A DNA stretch of 64,000 bases from an uncultured Treponema sp. (GTDB taxonomy: Bacteria > Spirochaetota > Spirochaetia > Treponematales > Treponemataceae). The stretch lies in contig ONPD01000003.1 in assembly GCA_900319625.1 (NCBI GenBank), positions 124,001 through 188,000 of the forward strand, given 5' to 3'. The notes beneath the pieces were generated by a model. The model did no database searches. It was given only the letters and a program-made list of their open reading frames with translations, and was not told where the DNA came from. Made by a program: the position numbers and the translations under genes. Below are positions 16,971-24,526 of this stretch, in pieces. Every line of letters begins with the position of its first letter. Position 1 is the first letter of the stretch.

Positions 16971-18251
16971 ATGCTAGACTATAAATTTATTAAAGACAAT
17001 CTTGATGCTGTAAAACAAAACATCATCAACCGCAACATGACTGCTGATGCAGATATCGTTGTTGAACTTTACGACAAAAGAACAGCCCTTGTTACAAAAC
17101 TTCAGGCTTTGCAGCAGAAACGCAATGAAAATGCCCAGGCTATGAAACAGAAGCTTGATACTGATGCACGCGCAAAACTTATTGAAGCCGGAAAAGCAAT
17201 CAAAGAGGAAATCTCCGGCGTTGAAGCTGAAAGCAAGGAAATCGAAGAAAGACTCGAAGAAGCTGCAAGAAAACTTCCTAATATGGTTCACCCTGATGCA
17301 CCTGTTGGAAAGCTTGATACAGAAAACCTTGAAGTAAAGAAGGTTGGAACTCCACGTAAGTTTGACTTTGAACCAAAAGACCACGTTCAGCTTGGTGAAG
17401 AACTGGATATCATCGATTTTGACCGCGGAACTAAGGTTTCCGGTCCTAAATTCTACTACCTTAAAAACGATGCTGTATTCCTTGAGCAGGCTTTGATTAT
17501 GTACGCCCTCAACGTACTCCGCAAGCACAATTTCAAGCTTTTCATCACTCCTGATGTTGCAAAAGAAGAAGTTTTGAAGGGAATCGGATTTAATCCACGC
17601 GGAAACGAATCTAACGTTTACTCAATTGAAGAAGAAGGAACATGTCTTGTTGCTACTGCAGAAATTACACTGGGTGGTTACCACAAAGACGAGATTCTTG
17701 ATAAAGCAAGCCTTCCGCTTTTGTACGGTGGACTTTCACATTGTTTCCGCCGTGAAGCTGGAGCTGCAGGTCAGTTCTCTAAGGGACTTTACCGCGTTCA
17801 CCAGTTCGACAAGGTAGAAATGTTTGTTTACTCTACTCCGGAGCAGAGTGACGAACTGCACGAAAAACTCCGCCTTATTGAGGAAGAAATCTTTGAAGGA
17901 CTGGGAATTCCTTTCCACGTTGTAGATACATGTACAGGTGACCTTGGTGCCCCTGCCTACCGCAAGTGGGACCTTGAAGCATGGATGCCTGGCCGCAACG
18001 GTGGTGAATACGGAGAAGTTACTTCTACATCTAACTGTACAGACTACCAGGCCCGCCGCCTTAACATCAAATACAAGGATGATGACGGAAAGAACAAGTA
18101 TGTACACACATTGAACGGAACTGCAATTGCTGTAGGACGTGCAATGCTTGCAATTCTTGAAAACTACCAGAATGCAGACGGTTCTGTTACAATCCCGGAA
18201 GTTCTTGTACCATACTGCGGATTTGACAAAATTATGCCTGCTAAAAAATAA
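16971..18251 (+). CDS. serS: Seryl-tRNA synthetase
   Basis: This 426-residue class II synthetase has the N-terminal antiparallel coiled-coil arm (about 30-100) that contacts tRNA-Ser. Motif 2 is FRREAGAAGQFSKGLYR and motif 3 lies in TLNGTAIAVGRAMLAILENY. It charges tRNA-Ser in the cytoplasm. Length is normal and GCGAGG lies upstream of the ATG. Confidence 0.98.
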   Translation: MLDYKFIKDNLDAVKQNIINRNMTADADIVVELYDKRTALVTKLQALQQKRNENAQAMKQKLDTDARAKLIEAGKAIKEEISGVEAESKEIEERLEEAARKLPNMVHPDAPVGKLDTENLEVKKVGTPRKFDFEPKDHVQLGEELDIIDFDRGTKVSGPKFYYLKNDAVFLEQALIMYALNVLRKHNFKLFITPDVAKEEVLKGIGFNPRGNESNVYSIEEEGTCLVATAEITLGGYHKDEILDKASLPLLYGGLSHCFRREAGAAGQFSKGLYRVHQFDKVEMFVYSTPEQSDELHEKLRLIEEEIFEGLGIPFHVVDTCTGDLGAPAYRKWDLEAWMPGRNGGEYGEVTSTSNCTDYQARRLNIKYKDDDGKNKYVHTLNGTAIAVGRAMLAILENYQNADGSVTIPEVLVPYCGFDKIMPAKK

Positions 18252-18255
18252 AAAA

Positions 18256-18271
18256 GGGGGTGCCCCCCCCC
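18256..18271 (+). repeat. G5-TG-C9 homopolymer tract between serS and a permease gene
   Basis: Five G (18256-18260), TG, then nine consecutive C (18263-18271) lie 19 bases before the permease ATG. The two runs can pair as a hairpin. Poly-G/C tracts of this length are prone to slippage, and upstream poly-G tracts modulate tpr expression in Treponema pallidum. Confidence 0.7.
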
Positions 18272-18290
18272 GCAAAAGGCTGAATTGAAT

Positions 18291-19364
18291 ATGGAAGAAA
18301 GCGATTATCAGAGAAAAATCTATTATATTCTCCTTGCAAGTTTTGCAATCTTAACAGGTTTTCTTTTTAAAATCCTTGCTTCCGTATTTCTGCCGGTAAT
18401 TACGGCAGCCCTGCTTGCCTGTGTTTTTGCCCCGATTATCCAGAAAATTAATTACAAGTTTAAGATTCCCTGGACAGTTCTTGCAGTTCTGATTACTGTA
18501 TTCCTTTTTTTCATAATTCTGGGCGTTTCTTCACTCTTAATTTCCAGCGTCACCTCAATAGTTTCAGAATATCCTAAATACGAAAGCAAATTCCTTCATA
18601 TTTATAAAATTCTTGCAAACAGTTTTGACCTTCGCTTTGATGAGGATATGAGTCTGGCCGGAAATATCTGGCAGCATTTGAAAGTGCGCGAATACATTCA
18701 GGCTTTTGTAGTAACACTTTCAAGCGGAATTGTTTCTTCCGGAAAAAACATTTTCCTGGTTTTGATTTTCTCCCTCTTTATCCTGATTGAATACCGGATG
18801 ACAAACCGAAAAATCAGCTATGCCTTTGCAGACCGGGCAAAAGGAAAGATTTTACGCGTTATCCGCCGTATTATCCAGGAAATTGTTCATTATCTTTCAA
18901 TAAAGACTGCAATTTCCCTTGCGACAGGCTTCCTGGTATTTTTAGTTGCCCTCTGTTTTGGAATGGATTTTGCAATCTTGTGGGGCTTTTTAGCCTTCAC
19001 TATGAACTTTATCCCAACCTTCGGTTCAATTTTTTCTGTCTCAATAACAACACTCTTTGCCCTGGTGCAGTTCTACCCTAACTACCCTAAGGTTTTTGTC
19101 ATTTTTACCCTGATAATCCTTATTAATTTTATGCTTGGAAATATTATTGAACCTCGTGTTCAGGGAAAAAACCTGGGCCTTTCACCTTTTGTGATTATCG
19201 TAAGCTTGACTCTCTGGGCCTATATCTGGGGAACAGTAGGAATGATTATCGCCATTCCAATGACAGTAATCATCAAAATTGTCTGTGAAAATATTTCTTA
19301 CCTTCATCCCTTTGCAATTCTACTGGGAAATGACCCTAAACAGACAAAAAGGGATTTTCAGTAA
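18291..19364 (+). CDS. AI-2E family (PerM/YdiK-like) transporter
   Basis: This 357-residue polytopic membrane protein has about eight transmembrane helices, starting with a tight pair (YYILLASFAILTGFL, then FLPVITAALLACVFAPI). The conserved family segment around GNIIEPRVQGKNLGLSPFVI is present. Family members export AI-2 or other small solutes or act as ion antiporters, so the substrate is unknown. I use the ATG at 18291 with AAAGG 11 bases upstream; a TTG lies two codons earlier. The C9 tract lies in its leader. Confidence 0.85.
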   Translation: MEESDYQRKIYYILLASFAILTGFLFKILASVFLPVITAALLACVFAPIIQKINYKFKIPWTVLAVLITVFLFFIILGVSSLLISSVTSIVSEYPKYESKFLHIYKILANSFDLRFDEDMSLAGNIWQHLKVREYIQAFVVTLSSGIVSSGKNIFLVLIFSLFILIEYRMTNRKISYAFADRAKGKILRVIRRIIQEIVHYLSIKTAISLATGFLVFLVALCFGMDFAILWGFLAFTMNFIPTFGSIFSVSITTLFALVQFYPNYPKVFVIFTLIILINFMLGNIIEPRVQGKNLGLSPFVIIVSLTLWAYIWGTVGMIIAIPMTVIIKIVCENISYLHPFAILLGNDPKQTKRDFQ

Positions 19365-19381
19365 AACTAACAGATAAAGAA

Positions 19382-20314
19382 TTATATAAAGAGGGTTTTC
19401 GTAGCCTTTTCGTAAATAAAGCGCAAATCCTCTTCCTGAATGCTTGTATATCTGAAATCAACGCACATTCTTTCATCATTTTCAAGATTATAGATTTTAT
19501 TTACTATGCAGGTTACAAAGATATCGCGGGTCATAATCGGCCCCTTTTTCAGCGTAAATGAAAGCTTAAGGCCGTATTCGTCATTCTGCACAAAAGTATA
19601 ATTTATGCGGTCAAGGGCGATTACAATGCGCTCGTGGTCAACATAAAGTATATTCAAAGGCTTAATGCGGTCCTGCAGCGATTCAACCTTTACAGGCTGT
19701 GAAAAAGTCAGATAGTTACAGATTGGAATCAGCTGAATTCCGTTCCCGGCATTTTTTTCAAGCTTTGCAGCGGCAACATATTTTTCCAGGAGTTCTTTTG
19801 CCCTTTTTTGATTTTCAAGGGGAATTGATTTCCAGGCGGGACGATTAAAAAGCTCAACATTTTCCCATGGAAGGCAAAGCAGATTCAAATCCTTACCAGT
19901 ACGGCATTCATAGTAAAAAAGTCCGCAAAAATCATAATTCCTTTCTTCTACTACATCAGCGATTCGGTAAATTACATCCGGAATTGAAACTGAATATACA
20001 TCTTTTTTTGCGGTGACCTTTGAATTAAAATAAAGTCCTACCCGATTAAAGTAAAATTCAACTTTAACTTCTTTATTCAAAAAGTTTTTTACAGAGGCTC
20101 CGGGATTTTCAAGAATGATTGTTCCGTTTTTCTTAACAGTGAGATTTTCACCCTTGATCGCTACCGGAAATATCTGAGAATTTAAAGGACGGACATCTGC
20201 ATCTACATTATCAGAAACCGAATCTAAAGGGGTAATGGTAACAGGTACGTTTCCGTCAATAAGATACTGAACTACAAGCTGGCGCTCGATTCCCGTAAGT
20301 GTTGAATCATTCAT
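19382..20314 (-). CDS. Probable PilZ-domain-type protein (possible c-di-GMP receptor)
   Basis: The product of 310 residues lacks a signal peptide. The N-terminal half is beta-rich (VVQYLIDGNVPVTITPL) and a C-terminal region (about 220-310) ends with DFRYTSIQEEDLRFIY. The arrangement resembles spirochaete PilZ proteins, but the classic RxxxR and D/NxSxxG motifs are not clear, so the call is tentative. It overlaps the upstream lipoprotein gene by eight bases and has GGGAG before its ATG. The membrane diguanylate cyclase at 21351 is a nearby possible partner. Confidence 0.45.
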   Translation of the reverse strand: MNDSTLTGIERQLVVQYLIDGNVPVTITPLDSVSDNVDADVRPLNSQIFPVAIKGENLTVKKNGTIILENPGASVKNFLNKEVKVEFYFNRVGLYFNSKVTAKKDVYSVSIPDVIYRIADVVEERNYDFCGLFYYECRTGKDLNLLCLPWENVELFNRPAWKSIPLENQKRAKELLEKYVAAAKLEKNAGNGIQLIPICNYLTFSQPVKVESLQDRIKPLNILYVDHERIVIALDRINYTFVQNDEYGLKLSFTLKKGPIMTRDIFVTCIVNKIYNLENDERMCVDFRYTSIQEEDLRFIYEKATKTLFI

Positions 20315-20981
20315 ATCTCTCCCACCTTTCGATTTTTATATTATAAAGAGTATTTTCCTTATCAGGACTCATATATAATGTTACATCAACATATCCGCTA
20401 TTACAATAAAATCTGACAGGAAACTGAATAAGATTATCGAATCGGGCTGGCTGGCCTAAAATCCAGCGGTTAAAAAGAAGCAGCGTCTTCTCATCAGAAG
20501 AAGGAAAATTTTTTCCAAAATTATCTTTCCAGCCTTTTTGAAGCTCCTCAGCAAAAAAGATATAATTAAAGCGATAATTAGAAGGAAAAGCCCCAAAAAG
20601 CTTCTCCTGGTCCCAATCAGCCAGAAGACGGCAAAGTTTTTCTGAGTTTTCAACATATTTATATTCAATATTTGACAGATTAAGGGAAGCAAAATCCTTA
20701 AAGACTGGATAAACAGCAGGATTAAGAGAAGCAGAAAGCTTTGCATTTTCAGTTGTAAGGGTATGCCCTTCCGGTATAAAATCAGCTTCCTGTTTTACTG
20801 TTTTAGTAAGACGTTCCTTTTCCAGTTCAACAGACCACACAGCTTCATTTTCTATCTGAGAGACAAGACTTTTTATTGTATATAAATCAGATGTTTCTTC
20901 TCCACCATCCTTCTGATGAGAACAGGAAAAAAGAGAGATTGAAAAAAGAAATGTAAAAATAAAATATCTACTTTTTTTCAT
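20307..20981 (-). CDS. Lipoprotein of unknown function
   Basis: This 224-residue product has an N-terminal signal (MKKSRYFIFTFLFSISLFSC) whose last residue is the lipobox Cys20. The mature part is soluble and mixed alpha/beta, with aromatic-rich segments and no recognisable motif. It is translationally coupled to the PilZ-like gene through an eight-base overlap, suggesting a shared role. Confidence 0.65.
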   Translation of the reverse strand: MKKSRYFIFTFLFSISLFSCSHQKDGGEETSDLYTIKSLVSQIENEAVWSVELEKERLTKTVKQEADFIPEGHTLTTENAKLSASLNPAVYPVFKDFASLNLSNIEYKYVENSEKLCRLLADWDQEKLFGAFPSNYRFNYIFFAEELQKGWKDNFGKNFPSSDEKTLLLFNRWILGQPARFDNLIQFPVRFYCNSGYVDVTLYMSPDKENTLYNIKIERWERYE

Positions 20982-21088
20982 TACGATTTTTGTCTGATGC
21001 AGATATATATATTAACACAGATTCTTTTTGTGGTCATTAATCATTTTGCTTAAATTTAAAAAAAAGTTAATTTTTTTTATAAAACCTG

Positions 21089-21117
21089 TTGACATAAATT
21101 ACGTAATTATATAATAT
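21089..21117 (+). promoter_or_regulatory. Strong sigma-70 promoter of tRNA-Val
   Basis: A perfect TTGACA (21089-21094), a 17-base spacer and TATAAT-like TAATAT (21112-21117), with tRNA-Val starting about 36 bases after the expected start point. The surrounding 100 bases are very AT-rich. Confidence 0.8.
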
Positions 21118-21159
21118 ATAAACATCAAGCAGCGATACAGCGACTTGTAAAAACAAATC

Positions 21160-21233
21160 GGGCAGTTAGCTCAGCTGGTACGAGCGTCTGGTTTACACCC
21201 AGAATGTCGGGAGTTCGATCCTCTCACTGCCCA
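21160..21233 (+). tRNA. tRNA-Val (anticodon TAC)
   Basis: Acceptor GGGCAGT/ACTGCCC, anticodon TAC between TCTGG and CCAGA, and a T arm with AGTTCGATC. CCA is not encoded. Confidence 0.96.
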
Positions 21234-21236
21234 CTT

Positions 21237-21267
21237 AAAAGCACTCAGTTTTGAGTGCTTTTTTTTA
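21237..21267 (+). terminator. Rho-independent terminator of tRNA-Val
   Basis: A perfect 11-bp stem (21237-21247 with 21252-21262), 4-base loop and T-run four bases after the tRNA. Confidence 0.88.
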
Positions 21268-21350
21268 TTCTAACTACTTCACTTCTCCAATAATATTATA
21301 TTATATAGAAAATATTTCACTTATATTAAAAAATATGATATTATTTATAT

Positions 21351-23069
21351 GTGAAATTATTATCTGATATCCGTAATTTTTATTTAGGAAAATTTTCAAA
21401 TACAATCTGGAGATTTTTTTTAACTCTTATAATGCTTCTCCTTTTCATTTCCTTTTTTAAAATTAAGGATAATACCTTTGTAAGAGAACCCCCTGCAAAG
21501 GAAACCCAATATCTTGACTGGAGGGTAACCTCTGCCGAACAGGAAGATCAGCTTCTTGTACTTCCCTATACGACTGACAGTTCCTTAAGTGATTTTACCA
21601 TTAAAACTACCCTTCCAGATCTGAACTCAACATCTGTGCTGATATTACGCTGTCGTTATAACACGATTACCGCAAAAATTGACGGAGGCTTTGTATACGC
21701 ATCTGATTTTTCATCAATTGCAGGAATAAGAACCAGAGTTGGAAAAGACATCTGCTATATGCCTCTTTCAAAGGAATACAGCAACAAAGAAATAGAAATA
21801 AATATTCAGCTTCAGAATAATAAGATTTCAAAGTCTTCCTTAACAGCAATAATACTTTCTTCCAGAAATACCTTTGTTCTTGAATATCTCAGGCAAAACC
21901 TTGTTCTTTTTATTACAGCTATCCTTCTGATTGTCTGCAGTGGCGGTTCTTTTGTTTTCTTCCTTTTAAGTTATTTTACAAACAAGCACAGAATGTCAAA
22001 TGTTTCAAAGAGTCTTTTCTACCTTGGAATTATTTCAATTCTTACAGCTGCCTGGGGCCTTTGCGACACCCATATTTTCTCTCTCTTTACGGAAAAAGTA
22101 GTTCTTGACGGCATTATTACCTATACAGCCCTTATTCTTCTGGCACTTACTTTTGCAGACTATTTTGTCTGCCTTTATGGTGATAATAAAGCAATAAGAT
22201 TTATCAATCTCTTTGCCCGGCTGAATGTAATCTTTCAATTCCTTGTTTTTGTTACAGGATTCAAGGATTTACCGGAAACAATTTACTGTACCCATATGAT
22301 TTTCGTTTTTGATGTAATCTATGCTGTAGTTATGAGCATTAAGAATCTTATTAAATACGAAAATTCTGAAAAGCTTCTTTTTAATATTGGAAACCTGCTT
22401 TTTGCAATCTTTGTAGCCGGAATTCTCATTTTGTACATTCATAACAGGGATGGAGCTTATTCATACTTCTCAGTTATGGCAATTATCATTTACTGTACAA
22501 TACAGATTGCAATTACTGTAATAAAATTCATTAAAACCATCAAAAAACAGGCCGCTTTGCATGAGGCAGAAAAATTTGCCTATACAGACCAGCTTACCAA
22601 GATGGATAACAGACGAGCCTACTCTGTATTCAAAAAACACGTTGGAACGGCTCCCCTGTCAGATGATTTCAATATTATTTATTTCGATCTGAACGGCCTC
22701 AAAGATACAAATGATAAGCTTGGTCACAATGCTGGTGATGAGTTTATCATAGGCGCTACAGATATAATAAAAAAGGTATTCTACGATGCCCAGCTTAAAT
22801 GTCGTATGGGTGGAGATGAATTCCTTGTTGTCCTCAAAGCAAGCAAAGATATTCTTACAAAACGTTTATTCTATTTTGATTCTCTTATTGAAAACTGGCA
22901 CGGAAAACTTGTAAAGAATATTTCAATAGCATACGGTTACTGTTCTGCGGCTGATTATGATAATCCGACTTTTGAAGCATTGATTTCTAAGGCCGATGAG
23001 TTTATGTATAAAAACAAGAATGATTATTATGAGAAGAACGGAAAGCCTCACCGTCCAAGCTTAATGTAG
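21351..23069 (+). CDS. Membrane diguanylate cyclase with 7TM-type sensor region
   Basis: This 572-residue product has an N-terminal membrane anchor (WRFFLTLIMLLLFISFF) and an extracytoplasmic domain of about 150 residues. Seven or so transmembrane helices (about 185-400) follow, then a GGDEF domain with GGDEF at 487-491 (CRMGGDEFLVVL). This is the layout of 7TMR-DISM receptors. GGDEF enzymes make cyclic di-GMP from two GTP. The RxxD inhibitory site is not conserved (VFYD), so product inhibition is probably weak. The GTG start lacks a clear Shine-Dalgarno site. Its stop is one base from convergent truB. Confidence 0.85.
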   Translation: MKLLSDIRNFYLGKFSNTIWRFFLTLIMLLLFISFFKIKDNTFVREPPAKETQYLDWRVTSAEQEDQLLVLPYTTDSSLSDFTIKTTLPDLNSTSVLILRCRYNTITAKIDGGFVYASDFSSIAGIRTRVGKDICYMPLSKEYSNKEIEINIQLQNNKISKSSLTAIILSSRNTFVLEYLRQNLVLFITAILLIVCSGGSFVFFLLSYFTNKHRMSNVSKSLFYLGIISILTAAWGLCDTHIFSLFTEKVVLDGIITYTALILLALTFADYFVCLYGDNKAIRFINLFARLNVIFQFLVFVTGFKDLPETIYCTHMIFVFDVIYAVVMSIKNLIKYENSEKLLFNIGNLLFAIFVAGILILYIHNRDGAYSYFSVMAIIIYCTIQIAITVIKFIKTIKKQAALHEAEKFAYTDQLTKMDNRRAYSVFKKHVGTAPLSDDFNIIYFDLNGLKDTNDKLGHNAGDEFIIGATDIIKKVFYDAQLKCRMGGDEFLVVLKASKDILTKRLFYFDSLIENWHGKLVKNISIAYGYCSAADYDNPTFEALISKADEFMYKNKNDYYEKNGKPHRPSLM

Positions 23070-23070
23070 C

Positions 23071-24123
23071 TTAAGAAATAACAAATTTATAGAGTAATTT
23101 TTTATTATCCGAAGTTTCTATAAGCCCACAGAAATTATCATTATAAAATACTGCAATAGATTTTTGCTGCTGGCAATTTATATATTGACTGAACATCGAA
23201 AAGAGAAGTTTTTTCCCATTTTTAAAATCACAAAGGGCTTTTTCATCTTTAAGGCTGACACATTCAAAACCACATAAAAGAGCGGTTTCCTGGGAAAATC
23301 CACAGAGCTTCTCCCTGATTTCCTTTTGTATAAAAAGATCTGCTTCAGAAGGAATACAGGGCTTTTTCTCTTTCTTTTCCTGAACAGGAAGTTCTGCCTC
23401 TTTTTTTGAAAAATAATTTTCTACATCTTTTTTTGAATTTTCAATGGTAAAATTATTAAGGAGGGAATATCCAGCTGCATTTTCAAGCCTGAAATTTCCG
23501 ACTTTAGTACGAAGAAGGCCAGTAAGATGCCCTGCACTTCCACAAGACTCTGCTATATCCCGGGCAAGACAGCGAATATAAGTTCCCTTAGAAACAGAAA
23601 AATCAATTCTTGCATAGAGAACCCTTCCTTCAAAAAGCTCTGTTTCCTTAAGCTCTGCGCTGAATACGGTGATTTTTCTTTTTGGGATTTCTACTTCAAT
23701 TCCCTGACGGGCAAGGTCACTGGCACGTTTTCCATCCACGTGGATAGCACTGAAGGCAGGAGGGGCCTGCAATAATTCCCCGGTAAAATTAGCTAATGCC
23801 GCTTCCAGGACCTCTGGCGTTGGCAGGGGCGCCTTTTTTACCAGCTGCCCTGTAAACTCAAGGGTATCAGTTTCTTCACCGAATTTAATAACAGCCGAAT
23901 AAGACTTGTCAAACTCCGTTATATTTCCGGCAAGCTTTGTAAGACGTCCTGCACATACCACAAGGAGCCCCTGAGCAAAAGAGTCAAGGGTTCCTGTGTG
24001 ACCAACTTTACTAGTGTTAAGTGCTTTTTTTACGTTATTTAATGAAGCAAAGGATGTGAGCCCCGGCTGCTTGGCAAGTAAAACAATGCCGTCAGCCGAA
24101 GCTTTATTTGAATTATTCTGCAT
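23071..24123 (-). CDS. truB: tRNA pseudouridine-55 synthase TruB with long C-terminal extension
   Basis: This 350-residue enzyme has the catalytic motif GHTGTLDSFAQGLLVV with Asp47, the canonical proline after Asp being Ser. Later TruB motifs are RASDLARQG and GTYIRCLARDIAE. It isomerises U55 in the tRNA T loop. After about residue 230 a C-terminal region of some 110 residues is Lys/Glu-rich and then mixed, unlike a short PUA tail. I set the start at ATG 24123 because the longer reading overlaps rbfA by 77 bases. Notably, both glycine tRNAs here have C55 and cannot be its substrates. Confidence 0.92.
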   Translation of the reverse strand: MQNNSNKASADGIVLLAKQPGLTSFASLNNVKKALNTSKVGHTGTLDSFAQGLLVVCAGRLTKLAGNITEFDKSYSAVIKFGEETDTLEFTGQLVKKAPLPTPEVLEAALANFTGELLQAPPAFSAIHVDGKRASDLARQGIEVEIPKRKITVFSAELKETELFEGRVLYARIDFSVSKGTYIRCLARDIAESCGSAGHLTGLLRTKVGNFRLENAAGYSLLNNFTIENSKKDVENYFSKKEAELPVQEKKEKKPCIPSEADLFIQKEIREKLCGFSQETALLCGFECVSLKDEKALCDFKNGKKLLFSMFSQYINCQQQKSIAVFYNDNFCGLIETSDNKKLLYKFVIS

Positions 24124-24526
24124 TTTCGGAAGAATTATCTCCGTCGGAAGAAGCACAGCTTTCTTCAAGGGCCTTACTTTCAGCTTCAAGCTGATTGAGT
24201 TTCTGAACCATCTTAAATCCGGCCTTCATTCCCTCATCAACCTTAAACTGAAGCTTAGGGAACTGACGGATTCTAAGCTTCTGAGCAATTTCGTGCTGGA
24301 TAAAACCGGCAGCAGAATTGAGTCCGTCAACGCCTTTTTTAAGCTGTCCGTCCGGGAGAAAAGTTGAAACGTAAACTTTTGCATAGGCAAGGTCGTTTGT
24401 TACCTCGACCCTGTTTATGCTGAGAAAGGTATTTACGCGGGGATCCTTAATTTCTCCGCGCAAAATCAAAGTTGAGATTTCATCGCGAAGCTGGTCATTA
24501 AGACGCTGCAAACGATACTGTCCCAT
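24113..24526 (-). CDS. rbfA: Ribosome-binding factor A
   Basis: This 137-residue KH-fold protein begins with a typical RbfA segment (RLQRLNDQLRDEISTLILRG), followed by DPRVNTFLSINRVEVTNDL. RbfA binds the immature 30S subunit and helps 16S rRNA maturation. The start overlaps the infB stop by one base (TAATG), so the two are coupled. An acidic Ser/Glu tail ends the protein. Confidence 0.96.
   Translation of the reverse strand: MGQYRLQRLNDQLRDEISTLILRGEIKDPRVNTFLSINRVEVTNDLAYAKVYVSTFLPDGQLKKGVDGLNSAAGFIQHEIAQKLRIRQFPKLQFKVDEGMKAGFKMVQKLNQLEAESKALEESCASSDGDNSSENAE

Noticed and set aside
16974..17528. 184-codon minus-strand frame inside serS
   Set aside because: Phe/Lys-rich shadow of the serS codons; no motif and no promoter.
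24113..24189. Longer TruB N-terminus starting at 24189
   Set aside because: It would overlap rbfA by 77 bases and adds residues without TruB homology.
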